In this document: piece after piece, positions 47,844 through 58,660 of the stretch
Layout: every line of letters starts with the position of its first letter
Position numbering within the stretch: the first letter of the stretch is position 1
Origin: Bacteroidota bacterium
GTDB taxonomy: Bacteria; Bacteroidota; Bacteroidia; AKYH767-A; OLB10
Reading direction: 5' to 3'
Length of the DNA stretch: 64,000 nt
Assembly (NCBI GenBank): GCA_016713445.1
Contig: JADJPB010000006.1
Location: 281,365 to 345,364, forward strand
Translations under genes and position numbers: made by a program
The notes under the pieces: generated by a model
Database searches by the model: none
Told to the model about the DNA's origin: nothing
Seen by the model: only the letters and a program-made list of their open reading frames with translations

Positions 47844-49758
47844 TCACTTTTCCAAGACGCGAAATACGACATCATCAATAAAAAACTTTTGCCTTGAAGC
47901 ATTCATAAAATAGATAGATACTTCATCGTCGGGCATTATATACTCTACGAACTTATATCCTGCATAGAAGGTTGCCCAGTTATTATTTTTCGCGGGAAAA
48001 TCATGTAATTGCACTCCTCTCCAAATAACATTTTCAGCTTTTCGTGTTATGGATAAAACACAAACGACATCTGCAAGCACAGTATCCGCAAGATACTTAC
48101 ATGATATTTGATAAACGGCACCTTGAGTAAGTCCGAGATTAGCGGCACTTGACCTATAGGTAGAACTATACTCTTGCTCTGGCGTCATTTTCATAGACCA
48201 TTTGCCATTGGCAGCAATACTGTCTGTTCTAAACTTTTCGTCGTCGGGCCAAATTACTGATTCGAAATCGTTAGAAATCGTTGTGAGCGTTCTAGGCGCA
48301 TTTGCCAACGGCCAAGTACTATCCTTAGAATAAACCATCACTCCGGCATTAAAAAAAGGATCGTATTGAACTAAAAAAGGAAATTTCTCTTTGATAATCA
48401 TCTCTACTTCTGGAGCATGATAATTATTAGACCAACCATGAATCATGGTTTGCGCTTTGGAAGTATCCAGCATCTGTTTTAACTCAACAAACTGAGATGC
48501 ACGATTGCATATGTATTGATTAAACTGAGGAGATGATGGGAATCTGTCTGAATAATAATGAATATAATTAGGATGAATTACATTCACCGTTGAAATGGTT
48601 TTATCTGTTCCATATTTTAAATTGTACTCAGCCATTTTCTCAGCCACCAAACTAAAAGGAGCGAAGAACTGCGTACTATAAAATTTCTCTGCAATCACGG
48701 TACTGTAACTCACTAGTAGAATAATCAAGGCTAGAAACGTATAATTCATTTTACCTAATTCAGAAGTATCAAACCATGAAAACAAGAACATCAGCAAACA
48801 AGGAAAACTGAACAATAAAATAGAATACTGGAAAACCGGATTCTTATAAATAGAATAGAAGTAAGCGATGAGTGCCGGTAATAAAAAAAAACACTAATGC
48901 CAAGCTGTGCTTCATAGTCCAAGTAAACTTAACTTTAAATACAAAAAGCATCAAGACGATCAAAGCAATTATCGAAAGCAACAAGAAAGCACTTTCATTA
49001 AAGCAATAGAGAATATACTTCCATATAGCATCTGACTTAGGTGGTCCTAGCCAACCTTCTGAACCACCCAAGCCGCCTATACTAAATTGATAAAGAAAAA
49101 CATTTAGGTTTGGTATGTAAAAGAGGAACATTAAAGTTCCACAAATAAAATATTTTACTCTATTTTGCTTTTGAATTAGAAATACACCAGCTAATCCTAC
49201 AATGGCTGCGAATAGAAAACTAAAATAATGAGAGTACATACACCCAATTCCGCCCATCACAAAAAGCAATGCCGTTTTCCATTTCCATGCATTATTCTTC
49301 CACATCATTTCGGACCAAGAATACAACACCAATAAACTAAAAAACAAACCCGGACTATAGGGTCGAGCGAGCTGTGCATAAAGTATAGGAAACTCCAATC
49401 CAACAAAAGCTGCTGTAGCCAATAATGCAGGAAACTTTCCAAAAAAGTTTTTACAGCTGAGATACAGCAATGGAATGCAAGCAATTCCTAATAAAACAAA
49501 AGGAAGACTCAACATAGTCTCATTTACTCCAAATAAATTTGTCCAAACCCATAAAAAAGATTGCACCCCGATCGGATGCATATCGGTAAGGCGGACACCT
49601 TGTTCGATCATCTCCGCAAAAGAATCAAACCTCAAGCGGGTAATAGCGCTTAACTCATCATTACTCAAAGACCAACTATTATAATTATAAAATCGAAACA
49701 GTGCGCCAATGAAAACTAGCAGCATTACAATTTTATCTTCAAGGATCAATCGCTTCAT
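47844..49758 (-). CDS. Glycosyltransferase family 39/83-like membrane protein with C-terminal periplasmic domain, one frameshift
   Basis: About 637 residues after repair. The N-terminal half has ~10 transmembrane helices with the ArnT/PMT-type acidic loop after helix 1 (WSLSNDELSAITRLRFDS, Asp-Glu) and the LARPYSPG second loop. Removing one base of the A9 run at 48883-48891 (T9 on the coding strand) joins ALVFFLLPALIAYFYSIYKN to the C-terminal part, which has more helices then a soluble domain with QISCKYLADTVL and FIDDVVFRV, like a carbohydrate-binding fold. Likely transfers a sugar from a lipid-linked donor on the outer face. Last gene of a probable rmuC-GWxTD-rlmB-GT operon. Confidence 0.75.
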
Positions 49759-49762
49759 ATAA

Positions 49763-50518
49763 TCATTTACTAATTCGTCGTTGGCAAACTACTTCATACA
49801 ACACCATCCCAGTAGCTACAGAAACATTATAAGAAGCGACTGTACCTTCCATCGGAAGTTTAACGATGTCGTCACTACGCTTAATATATTCTTGCGAAAC
49901 TCCATTTTCTTCACTGCCCATAATGATTGCCATGGGTCCTGTTAGATCTTTATCACGTGCATGCGCATCCGTTTTTTCCGAGCAAGCCACCACTTTAATT
50001 CCACAAGATTTTAAATAATCGATTGTATCCTTTAAATTATCTTCTCTACAGATGGGTAAATGATGTAATGCTCCGGCGCTTGTTTTCACGGCATCGGCGG
50101 TAATCAAGGCAGATCCACGAGAGGGGATAATAATTGCTTGAACACCGGTACACTCTGCGGTACGAGCGATGGCACCGAGATTTCTCGTATCGGTAATTCG
50201 ATCCAGGATAAGCAGCAACGGTGTTTTCCCGGCTTCAAAAATTCCAGGGATAATCTCTTCCACTTTGCAGTAAGACACGGTCGATAAATAAGCGATCACT
50301 CCCTGATGATTATTCCTCGTCAACCGATTTAACTTCTCTACTGGAACAGATTGGAAATGCAAGCCAGCACTCTCCAATTCAGATTTCAATTCGCGAGCTA
50401 AGGGATTATTCAAACCATGTTGCACAAACACCTTCTCAAATTCCTTTCCTGCCTGTAGCGCCTCGATCACTGCACGAGTACCATAGATCATGGTCAATTC
50501 ATTATCTTCTTTATACAT
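49763..50518 (-). CDS. rlmB: 23S rRNA (guanosine-2'-O-)-methyltransferase
   Basis: SpoU/TrmH-family 2'-O-methyltransferase of rRNA (RlmB methylates Gm2251). 251 residues. N-terminal SpoU substrate-binding domain (IYGTRAVIEALQAGKEFEKV) and the trefoil-knot catalytic domain: DRITDTRNLGAIARTAECTG, GSALITADAVKTSAGALHHL, MGSEENGVS and YNVSVATGMVLYEV, the three conserved SPOUT motifs. 6 bases after the GWxTD gene and 4 before the glycosyltransferase-like gene. Confidence 0.9.
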   Translation of the reverse strand: MYKEDNELTMIYGTRAVIEALQAGKEFEKVFVQHGLNNPLARELKSELESAGLHFQSVPVEKLNRLTRNNHQGVIAYLSTVSYCKVEEIIPGIFEAGKTPLLLILDRITDTRNLGAIARTAECTGVQAIIIPSRGSALITADAVKTSAGALHHLPICREDNLKDTIDYLKSCGIKVVACSEKTDAHARDKDLTGPMAIIMGSEENGVSQEYIKRSDDIVKLPMEGTVASYNVSVATGMVLYEVVCQRRISK

Positions 50519-50524
50519 TTTAAT

Positions 50525-51799
50525 CTAATTATCGTTCACAATTCTTCCTTGTCTCCAATGATCAACAGCAAGATACCATACATTTTCATAGACAGGTTGA
50601 CGAATCAACGCATAGTCATTACTTGAAAAAGGATTATTCATTTTTCTAAAGATAAATAACATTTCTGGAAACCCGGGAAACCCGGGCAATCCGGAATAGG
50701 TCCATTGTTCTGTTTCTGCATCTCGATAGATAGAAATAGGCTGTCCTAAAATTAAATAAATCATACCACGATCCGTTTTCCACCCTTCCATATAAGAAGT
50801 AAAAGCACGATTCGCATCCTGAACGCGGTTGTAATAGGTGCGAATTAAATTGCGTGCTCTATCCGGTGAGCCGCCCACATCAAGCCAAAATGCGTCCAAC
50901 TCCAACTTTTTATTCTCTGCACCCATCAACTGTGCATATTCCTTTCTAGTGGTTAAATATCGAGTCGCTTCAATAAGTTGCTCTGGTTTTGTCACATTTG
51001 GAAAATCTGGATCCAAACAAACCATAGCCAATCCACTTGATAAGTTTGTGTCCATTTGAAAATAATAAATCCCAGGACGAAGAATTTGAATTGAGTCGAA
51101 ATCGCTTTTGTAAACATAAAAAACACTATCCGAATACATACTAAATTTCACATCATCAATCACCCTAAAAGGCAAGGAAGCGAGTGGAAAATCTCTAAAA
51201 TAACATCTAACCCACAACGCCTCTATACCTGGGAAATCAGTTTTCAAAGAAATCATATTTGCTCCTGGCAAAAAATTATTATACAAAATGGGGCCTTGCT
51301 GTTTGGAAACAATAAAACTTTGGTTGCTCAACTTACTTTTATTAACGACCAACGCACTACGAATGGTCGCTGCATTTCTATGAATATCAACAAACTTTAA
51401 ACGAATAATATTTCCTTCCTGCAAATTCGATTCAATAAGAAACGAATCACGGATTTGAACATTATTAGCAACTGACAAAAATTTATAATGATAGGAACCT
51501 GTATCTGAAGGAACAGCAATAGAATAAGAATCGAACAATGAAAACTCAATTCGAATCTGAGAAGAAGATATTGAGCCATCATTCACAAAAAGCAGATCCT
51601 TTGCATCAATTGAAAAATAAATATACGAGGAATCCATATTCTTATGATATACTAAAAAATCAGGGGAAACTGTCTCAGATTGATAAAAAAGCTGAGTTGT
51701 TAAATTTTCATTACTCAATCGCGATGAAGACTTACAGCCCATCAAGAAAAAAATCATTGACAGAAAAAAAGAGCAAACTACATATTGATTTTTACACAT
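50525..51799 (-). CDS. GWxTD domain lipoprotein
   Basis: About 424 residues from the ATG at 51799 (MCKNQYVVCSFFLSMIFFLM then GC lipobox). A beta-rich middle region is followed by the C-terminal GWxTD domain: SYMEGWKTDRGMIYLILGQP then IYRDAETEQWTYSG, with the helical DPDRARNLI-type segment (GGSPDRARNLIRTYYNR) before it. GWxTD proteins are exported and of unknown function, found mainly in Bacteroidota and relatives. Placed between rmuC and rlmB with short gaps. Confidence 0.88.
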   Translation of the reverse strand: MCKNQYVVCSFFLSMIFFLMGCKSSSRLSNENLTTQLFYQSETVSPDFLVYHKNMDSSYIYFSIDAKDLLFVNDGSISSSQIRIEFSLFDSYSIAVPSDTGSYHYKFLSVANNVQIRDSFLIESNLQEGNIIRLKFVDIHRNAATIRSALVVNKSKLSNQSFIVSKQQGPILYNNFLPGANMISLKTDFPGIEALWVRCYFRDFPLASLPFRVIDDVKFSMYSDSVFYVYKSDFDSIQILRPGIYYFQMDTNLSSGLAMVCLDPDFPNVTKPEQLIEATRYLTTRKEYAQLMGAENKKLELDAFWLDVGGSPDRARNLIRTYYNRVQDANRAFTSYMEGWKTDRGMIYLILGQPISIYRDAETEQWTYSGLPGFPGFPEMLFIFRKMNNPFSSNDYALIRQPVYENVWYLAVDHWRQGRIVNDN

Positions 51800-51831
51800 T
51801 CGATAAATCTCTTTTAGATGTGACGACGCCA

Positions 51832-53221
51832 TTAGGAAGGCAGCGTTTTAGAGTTCAGATCACCATTATCTTCATTCAGCTCATCCACATCCACCTCTTC
51901 CATATCTTCAGTGCGATCAATTAATTTCTGATTTATTTGTTTCGATGTTTTCACTCCCAACTTCTTCAAACTTTCTACTCTAGCAACCAAATTTCCTCTT
52001 CCAGTATGCAGTTTATTCATGGTACTTTCATAAGCAGACTGAGCGTCGTTCATTTTCTTACCCACCGAAATCATATCATCGATTAAAGCTGAAAACTTAT
52101 CGTACAAATCGCCAGACTGACGAGCGATTTCCACAGCGTTCTTATTTTGATATTCCAAACGCCATATACTAGCAATCGTTCGAAGTGTAGCCAGCAAAGT
52201 AGAAGTAGTCACCAATACAATATTCTTTTCAAAAGCTTCATTAAAAAGTTCATGATCCTGTTCTATGGCTAAAGCGAAAGCAGGTTCTACTGGAATAAAT
52301 AGCAATACAAAATCCAACGTATTAATACCGTGCAACGACTGATAATTTTTTCCACTCAAATCCTTAATGTGTTTACGCACAGAAGCAAGATGTTCTTTCA
52401 ATGCCAATGCTCTTTCAATTTCTCCTTCTTCATTCGCATAGCGTTCGTAAGCGATGAGAGAAACTTTAGCGTCTACGACAATACTTCTGCCTTCGGGCAG
52501 ACTAATAATCACATCCGGCTGAAAACGTTTTCCATCTTCTGCATGCAAACTTGTTTGAACAAAATATTCGCGACCTTTCACCAACCCCGATCTTTCAAGG
52601 ATTTTCTCTAAAATCATTTCACCCCAATTTCCTTGAGTTTTAGCTTGACCTTTAAGTGCTGAAACCAAATTACGTGCTTCATCGCCGATCGACTTATTCA
52701 TCGTTTGTAATTGACTCAACTGTTCCTTTAAAGATTGATTCTCTTTAATTCTTTCTTCGTGTGAGGTACGTACTTGCGATTCGAATTTTTCAATCTTATC
52801 CTTTAACGGATTTAAAATATCATCCAACTTCGTTTTGTGATCCTCTTGAATTCGTTGAGCATTCTTCAATACAATATCAGAAGCGATGGTACTAAACTGC
52901 TCTTTCATTTGCACACGAATCACTTCCATTTCATTTCGATGTTCGGTCAACCGAGCTTCCATCGCTTGAGCTACTGTTTCCGCTTTTACTTTCGATGCAT
53001 TCACCTCTATCAATTCCGTTTGCATCGCCTTTACTATTTGTTCGGCCTTCTCCAATTGAACACGAAGACCATCTACCTGTTGCAACAAAACAGCCTTTTC
53101 TTTTTCAGCATTCATTGTTACTGTGGAGGCTGCATTTACTTCTTCTTTCGTTCGTATCTTCATCATGAGATAAGAAAGAATAGCACCAACAACCACCCAG
53201 CATTAAATACAATAATTCCAT
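51832..53221 (-). CDS. rmuC: DNA recombination protein RmuC, indel near its start
   Basis: Limits DNA inversions in E. coli; a predicted nuclease-fold protein. After an N-terminal membrane anchor comes a long coiled coil (about residues 25-190, EKAEQIVKAMQTELIEV), then the RmuC core: GNWGEMILEKILERSGLV, FQPDVIISLPEGRSIVVDAK (PD-DxK-like core), LLFIPVEPAFALAIE and TLLATLRTIASIWR. The continuous frame opens only at 53196; deleting one of the CC at 53193-53194 opens it from the ATG at 53221, MELLYLMLGVVGAILSYLMM, supported by a TATCTTTG box 7 bases upstream. Confidence 0.88.
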
Positions 53222-53228
53222 CATTAAA

Positions 53229-53236
53229 CAAAGATA
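53229..53236 (-). promoter_or_regulatory. Promoter -7 box for rmuC
   Basis: TATCTTTG on the minus strand, ending 7 bases before the ATG at 53221; also places the true rmuC start upstream of the 53196 frame opening. Confidence 0.5.
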
Positions 53237-53289
53237 ACAAATGCTCCAGCAACCACTAAAAGATGGCTTAAAAAGAGCAAATAAAATTT

Positions 53290-53745
53290 CTACAATTCGA
53301 ATTTAGGTAAAGATTCCATAAACTCAAACTGATTTATGCCTCGCTTCAAGCAAAAATGTTCATGTCCATTAGTAAGAAGTAAAAAAGACACATTTAACGA
53401 AAAATTATAGCGAGCGGCTTGCAAAAAAGTATCTTGTGAGATCGAAACAGAAGGGGCTTTACATTCTGCAATCAGCCATGGGCTGCCCAAACGATCATAA
53501 ACCACCACGTCGGCACGTTGTGACAAGCCATTCACCTTCACTATTTTCTCCACCGCCATCAAGGACAACGGATACTGGTAGACCTCCACCATAAACTGAA
53601 TTAAATTTTGCCTTACCCATTCTTCAGGAGTTAAAGCCACAAATCGTCTCCTTACTGAGTCAAAAATTTGTTTACTTTGCCCTTGTTCACGAACTCTAAA
53701 TGAGAAATCGGGAAAGTTTAAATGCTCCAATGTAAATTCATTCAT
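53290..53745 (-). CDS. Stand-alone HsdR N-terminal-like (HSDR_N_2) domain protein
   Basis: A 151-residue protein with PDDEXK-type core: ADVVVYDRLGSPWLIAECKA (D..AECK), preceded by EWVRQNLIQFMVEVYQYP and followed by FLQAARYNFSLNVSFLLLTN. This is the type I restriction HsdR N-terminal fold in isolation; there is no helicase, methylase or specificity subunit nearby, so it is not a restriction system. In Bacteroidota it commonly neighbours holA. A TAGTTTTG box sits 4 bases before the ATG at 53745. Confidence 0.82.
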   Translation of the reverse strand: MNEFTLEHLNFPDFSFRVREQGQSKQIFDSVRRRFVALTPEEWVRQNLIQFMVEVYQYPLSLMAVEKIVKVNGLSQRADVVVYDRLGSPWLIAECKAPSVSISQDTFLQAARYNFSLNVSFLLLTNGHEHFCLKRGINQFEFMESLPKFEL

Positions 53746-53749
53746 TTGT

Positions 53750-53757
53750 CAAAACTA
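53750..53757 (-). promoter_or_regulatory. Promoter -7 box touching a start codon
   Basis: TAGTTTTG on the minus strand matches TAnnTTTG and ends 4 bases before the ATG at 53745, predicting a leaderless transcript. Confidence 0.45.
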
Positions 53758-53809
53758 CGGTTCTAAAAGGGATGAATAAAATTTATAGTACTCCTTGTAA
53801 AATTAATCT

Positions 53810-54580
53810 ATGAAAAGTAAAAAAGAAATTGTTGAAAATTGGCTTCCTCGTTATACTGGAGAAAAGCTCGAAAAATTCGGAAAATACATCTTACTTACTA
53901 ATTTTCAGCATTATGTAGAGTTATTTGCTGCTTGGAACAAAGTAAAAATCGTAGGATTAGATAAGCCGATGTCCTGTGCTACTGCTAAAGGGATTACCAT
54001 TATAAACTTTGGAATCGGAAGTGCTAATGCTGCTACCATTATGGATTTATTAGGTAGCATCAAACCGAAAGCGGTCTTGTTTCTAGGAAAATGCGGAGGT
54101 TTAAAAAAGAAGAACAAAGTAGGAGATTTAATACTTCCTATAGCTGCCATCCGTGGCGAAGGAACTTCAAATGATTATTTCCCACCAGAGATCCCAGCAT
54201 TGCCAGCTTTTAGTTTACAAAAGGCGGTGTCGACAACGATCCGTGACTTTGGAAAAGATTATTGGACGGGCACTGTGTACACAACAAATAGAAGAGTTTG
54301 GGAACACGATGCAGAATTCAAGAAATACCTTACCAAATTGAGATGTATGGGTATAGATATGGAAACAGCTACTATTTTCATAACCGGTTTTGCGAATCAA
54401 ATTTCGACTGGAGCTTTACTCCTTGTCTCCGATCAACCGATGATTCCGGAAGGAATTAAAACCGCAGACAGCGACACCAATGTGACCAAGAGCTATGTTC
54501 AAGATCACATTAAGATTGGCATTGCAGCGCTGAATGAGATCATCAACAATGGCAATACAGTTAAACACCTTAAATTTTAA
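53810..54580 (+). CDS. amn: AMP nucleosidase, short Bacteroidota form
   Basis: Cleaves AMP to adenine and ribose 5-phosphate. A 256-residue phosphorylase-superfamily protein: LLTNFQHYVELFAAW, INFGIGSANAATIMDLLG, LFLGKCGGLKKKNKVGDLIL and the ribose/base-binding MGIDMETATIFITGFAN with LLVSDQP. It lacks the long N-terminal domain of the E. coli enzyme. First gene of amn-holA-mqnA on the plus strand. Confidence 0.9.
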   Translation: MKSKKEIVENWLPRYTGEKLEKFGKYILLTNFQHYVELFAAWNKVKIVGLDKPMSCATAKGITIINFGIGSANAATIMDLLGSIKPKAVLFLGKCGGLKKKNKVGDLILPIAAIRGEGTSNDYFPPEIPALPAFSLQKAVSTTIRDFGKDYWTGTVYTTNRRVWEHDAEFKKYLTKLRCMGIDMETATIFITGFANQISTGALLLVSDQPMIPEGIKTADSDTNVTKSYVQDHIKIGIAALNEIINNGNTVKHLKF

Positions 54581-54597
54581 TCTTGCATTAAAGAGTA

Positions 54598-55659
54598 ATG
54601 GCGCAAAAGACAATTGATGAAATCAAACGAGATTTAAAAAACAAAATCTACCATCCTGTCTATTTACTACAAGGAGATGAGCCTTACTATATAGATGAGG
54701 TCACTGAGTTGCTTGAAAAATCTGTTTTAGATGACATGGAAAAGGAATTCAATCAAACTGTGTTATATGGAAAAGATTGCGAGGTGTTAAGTTTGATTAG
54801 TGCGGCTAAGCGATATCCCATGATGTCCAACTATCAAGTGGTTATTGTAAAAGAAGCTCAAGAAATCAAAGCGCTTTTTCCAAAAGCCAAAGCCAAAAGT
54901 GATGAAGGAGATGAAGAAAAGATTGATAGCAATCCTCTTTTAAACTATTTTACCCACCCTCTTACTTCTACGCTATTAGTTTTAGCGATGAAATACAAAG
55001 GTCTTGACAAGAGAGGTAAATTATATAAAGCTATAGAAAAAAACGGAGTAGTTTTTGAGTCGAAGAAAATGTACGACGATAAACTACCAAAATGGATTGA
55101 AAATTATTTAGCTGAAAAAAATTCCAAGATCACTCCAAAGGCTTCGCAATTAATGTCAGAACATTTGGGAAATGATTTATCGAGGATTGCCAATGAATGC
55201 GACAAATTACTTGTCAATATAAAGTCCAAGGAAACCATTGACGTACATCACATCGAGTTGTACATAGGAGTAAGTAAAGAATTCAACATTTTCGAATTAC
55301 AAAAAGCATTAGGAAAGCGCGATGTTTATACATGCATCAAGATCGCGAATTATTTTACGGCCAATCCAAAAAGCAACCCGATACAAGTAACATTAGCAAT
55401 GTTATATTCTTATTTTTCAAAAATTCTATTGTTTCATTCATTACAAGATAAATCCAGAAACGGCGTTGCGGTTGCGCTGAAAGTAAATCCATTCTTTGTT
55501 GATGATTATTATACAGCGGGTAAAAATTATAGTGCGGAACATGTTGAAAAAAACATCAGTTTACTTCGAGAATTTGATTTAAAGTCGAAGGGAGTTGGAT
55601 CTTCTGTAATGGGCAATGATGATTTCATGAAAGAATTCGTTTATAAATTAATTCATTAA
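54598..55659 (+). CDS. holA: DNA polymerase III subunit delta
   Basis: Clamp-loader delta subunit that opens the sliding clamp. 353 residues; N-terminal HPVYLLQGDEPYYIDEV (the delta Walker-like region without ATPase activity), VIVKEAQEIKALF, LLVLAMKYKGLDKRGKLYKA, then the helical lid and C-terminal collar (MSEHLGNDLSRIANECDKLL, FNIFELQKALGKRD, LLFHSLQDKS). Length and order are normal. 17 bases after amn. Confidence 0.92.
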   Translation: MAQKTIDEIKRDLKNKIYHPVYLLQGDEPYYIDEVTELLEKSVLDDMEKEFNQTVLYGKDCEVLSLISAAKRYPMMSNYQVVIVKEAQEIKALFPKAKAKSDEGDEEKIDSNPLLNYFTHPLTSTLLVLAMKYKGLDKRGKLYKAIEKNGVVFESKKMYDDKLPKWIENYLAEKNSKITPKASQLMSEHLGNDLSRIANECDKLLVNIKSKETIDVHHIELYIGVSKEFNIFELQKALGKRDVYTCIKIANYFTANPKSNPIQVTLAMLYSYFSKILLFHSLQDKSRNGVAVALKVNPFFVDDYYTAGKNYSAEHVEKNISLLREFDLKSKGVGSSVMGNDDFMKEFVYKLIH

Positions 55660-55665
55660 AATTAC

Positions 55666-56424
55666 GTGCGTAGCAAGACTCGAATTTCGGTTGTTTCCTA
55701 TTTAAATGCCCGGCCTTTTATCTATGGCATGGAGCATCATTTATCCAAGGATGATTTCCATATTGAAAAAGACATCCCATCCACTTGTGCTCAAAAGTTA
55801 ATCGACCATAAAGCGGACATTGGACTTATTCCGGTTGCCATGATTTCTTCTTTATCCGAATCACATCTTATCACTTCCTTTGGAATTTTGGCTGATGGGA
55901 AAGTAGATTCAGTAATCCTAGTTAGCAATACACCCGTCGGCGAAATAAAAAAAATTATTTTAGATCAGGAATCTAGGACTTCGGTTTTACTTGCGAAAAT
56001 TGTAGCAAGAGAGTTTTGGCACATTCAACCAGAATGGGTACAAGAAAACGAGGAAAGTGCTCTCCTTCCCGACCAAGAATTTACTGGGGCTGTCATCATT
56101 GGTGATCGTGCATTACTCCACAGATCTCATTATAAATACTGTTATGATTTAGCAGAGGAATGGAAAGCGCTTACTGGACTTCCGTTTGTCTTTGCAACTT
56201 GGGTAAGCAATAGGGAATTATCCTCGAAAACTTTACAGCAATTAGAATCGGCCTTTGAATATGGCGTTTCACACCGAAAAGATTACTTTTCTCAATTAGA
56301 AATTGAATATCCTGAAATCAATGTTTCACATTATTTACAAGACAGAATACTTTACAGAATGGATACGAGAGCCCAAGAGGGGCTTGAATTATTTTTAGAA
56401 AAGATTCAACAAATCAAACTATAG
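55666..56424 (+). CDS. mqnA: Chorismate dehydratase of the futalosine menaquinone pathway
   Basis: First dedicated step of menaquinone synthesis by the futalosine route: converts chorismate to 3-enolpyruvylbenzoate. 252 residues with the MqnA/MqnD periplasmic-binding-like fold: ISVVSYLNARPFIYGME, VPSTCAQ-type start of the small domain (DIPSTCAQKLIDHKADIGLI), then PVAMISSL, VIIGDRALLH and LPFVFATWVSNR. GTG start at 55666, 6 bases after holA. Implies the cell makes menaquinone this way. Confidence 0.92.
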   Translation: MRSKTRISVVSYLNARPFIYGMEHHLSKDDFHIEKDIPSTCAQKLIDHKADIGLIPVAMISSLSESHLITSFGILADGKVDSVILVSNTPVGEIKKIILDQESRTSVLLAKIVAREFWHIQPEWVQENEESALLPDQEFTGAVIIGDRALLHRSHYKYCYDLAEEWKALTGLPFVFATWVSNRELSSKTLQQLESAFEYGVSHRKDYFSQLEIEYPEINVSHYLQDRILYRMDTRAQEGLELFLEKIQQIKL

Positions 56425-56425
56425 A

Positions 56426-56713
56426 TTACGCTCTGTGGTCGCTATCGAAATCAAAAAGGCGATCTGTATCATCAGAAACTTTTTTAATTAACTGCATTTG
56501 TGCTTTAGACAAACCTTGAACCGAAGAATTCATTCGAGCGTTTATCTTTTCGCTGGAAGAAGATGCTTTCTTACGTGAGGGCATCAATTGAATCGTCAAT
56601 TCATTTATAAAAGCAAGTCGTTGCGCGGGTTCCATTTGCTTCAATAAATTCTTCATTTGCGTGACGCATTGATCGAGATCGTGTTTCACTTGAATTTCGG
56701 ATTGCGTTTTCAT
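56426..56713 (-). CDS. Small protein of unknown function next to the histidine kinase
   Basis: A 95-residue hydrophilic, helix-rich protein (HDLDQCVTQMKNLLKQMEP, LAFINELTIQL, LSKAQMQLIKKVSDDTDRLF) without signal or membrane segment. Not recognised. It lies 44 bases downstream of the kinase gene on the same strand and may be cotranscribed; its stop is one base from the mqnA stop. Confidence 0.5.
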   Translation of the reverse strand: MKTQSEIQVKHDLDQCVTQMKNLLKQMEPAQRLAFINELTIQLMPSRKKASSSSEKINARMNSSVQGLSKAQMQLIKKVSDDTDRLFDFDSDHRA

Positions 56714-56757
56714 CGTTTTGGTTTATTGCTTTTAACGGAAAAAAGTTAGTTAGTGTT

Positions 56758-58516
56758 TCACGACATGAAATCTTCTGCCAATAAAGACTCTTCCATGGTC
56801 GCTTTCTTCACTTTTGGCCAGGTAAAACAGAACGTTGCGCCCTTTCCCTTCTCCGATTCCACCCAGATTTTCCCGCCTTCTTCTTCGATAATTTTCTTAA
56901 CGATTGCGAGACCTACGCCGCGCGATTCCACTTCATCTCTGGCGTTCAGGGTTTGGAAAATAATAAAAATTTTATCGTGGTAACGTGCTTCAATTCCAGG
57001 ACCATTATCTTTCACGAAAAATTTCCAGTCATTCCCAGCATCTTCACAACCAATTTCCACTTGAACATCTTCCTTATCGTTATACTTAATCGCATTATGA
57101 ATGACATTCAAGAACACTTGTTGCATCTTCACGCGTTCTGCTTTCATGTTCGGCAGATTATCCCTTACATTAATGACAGCATTTGCAGGTGGACCGATAA
57201 GATCAATGGAGTCACGCACCACTTCACTCACTTCAAATGGTTGCAATTCTCCTGAGTTTTTACTTGCTTTTGTATAATCCAGAATGCCATTAATCAAACC
57301 TTCCATACGCACTACACGACCTTTGATCGTATTAAAATGCTCCAATACTTCGGGAGGCAATTGATCCCCCAAATCTTCTTCAATCCAACCTGTTAAATTT
57401 CCAATCGCGCGAAGGGGAGCTTTCAAGTCATGAGAAACTACATACGCGAATTTGTCGAGTTCAGAAATTGTTTTCTAGGTTCTTCATGTAGCGATTCATC
57501 TTCTCTTCGGCCAACTTCCTTGGTGTAATATCACTTTCAATATAGATATACTTCGCTTCCGATTCTAAATTAGTATCAGCAGCAATCGGAGTCATTGTAA
57601 TTTGCGTCCAGAAAGGATCACCTGATTTCTTATACTTCAACAATTCACAACTAAACGCTTCATGATTTACGATAGCTAGTTTCAATGCCGCAAGGGTATC
57701 TGAATTAGATTTTCTTCCTGTCAGAAGTTGATGCGGATTATTCCCTACGATATCATCAAAAGCATATCCCGTTAGTCGAACAAATCCATCATTAACCCAT
57801 TCAGCAATCCCTTCAGAATTTGTAATAATTATAGCATTATCTGCTTTACTTGCAACGATAGAAAGTTTATGTAACTCCTTATTAGCTTCACGCAATTCAT
57901 TTCTTTGTACGGTGATTCGTTCGATCACCACATTCTTACCACTTTCCAGATAATTCATTTGAGCGGACAGAATCAGCATTGCTAAAAAGAAAGTAGTGAG
58001 ATAATCGATATTGATAAGTTCATCCGTATTACCAATTAAAGCGTAAGAAATCAAATCAGTCTTTTCTGTAGCATACCAAAAGAAAACAATATTTGCGGCA
58101 ATCAATGCAAACACAATTTTTCCAGCTGTATTCCCTAGTAGCATGTATCCCAGCAACATAAGTCCGGCCATGTACATGATAGCTGAAGCTCGAATACCAC
58201 CAGAATAATAAGAAATGATATGAAGCGTAGCAAAAGCACCCAATACAATAACATAATAAGCCAACCTGTGTCTTTTATGGAGTGGGAGTCCAAAGTAATT
58301 TGCAACTAGTACTAATCCAAGAATTCCTATAAGAATACCTGCAAAATTTCCCACATCGACCACATACCAAGCTTGAAAAAAGGCATAAAAAATTACGATC
58401 GAAGCTGTAATCGTAGTCGTCTGAAAAAGGCGATAACGCTGACGCGCGATGAGATCATCCGAAGGGATACTTTCTTGATACTTTTCGTTATTTCGAAATA
58501 TATTTAGATTACGCAT
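56758..58516 (-). CDS. PAS-containing sensor histidine kinase, 2-base deletion
   Basis: About 586 residues after repair. Six predicted transmembrane helices (residues ~30-195), a coiled linker, a PAS domain (~220-335: ADNAIIITNSEGIAEWVNDG, RLTGYAFDDIVGNN), then HisKA and HATPase_c. The frame break lies at the A4 run (57471-57474); adding two A restores LEKTISELDKFAYVVSHDL and KAPLRAIGNLTGWIEE with the phospho-acceptor His in SHDLKAP. N-box VIHNAIKYND, G1 DNGPGIE and G2 GVGLAIVKK are present. Divergent from a response regulator, which is its likely partner. Confidence 0.85.
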
Positions 58517-58660
58517 TTTTAAATTCTTAAGCTTGAATCCTTTTTTCTTTGTTTTATTAATTCTACATTTGGCAACGCAGAATACTAGAACAAGAATATT
58601 AGCTCATGTTGTTTACGAACATTAGCTTTAGTTGTTACAATACTTATAAAGAAATAAGCT

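Noticed and set aside
53290..53745. Restriction-modification or defence system
   Set aside because: Only an isolated HsdR N-terminal domain is present, with no helicase, methylase or specificity gene; neighbours are rmuC and amn-holA-mqnA.
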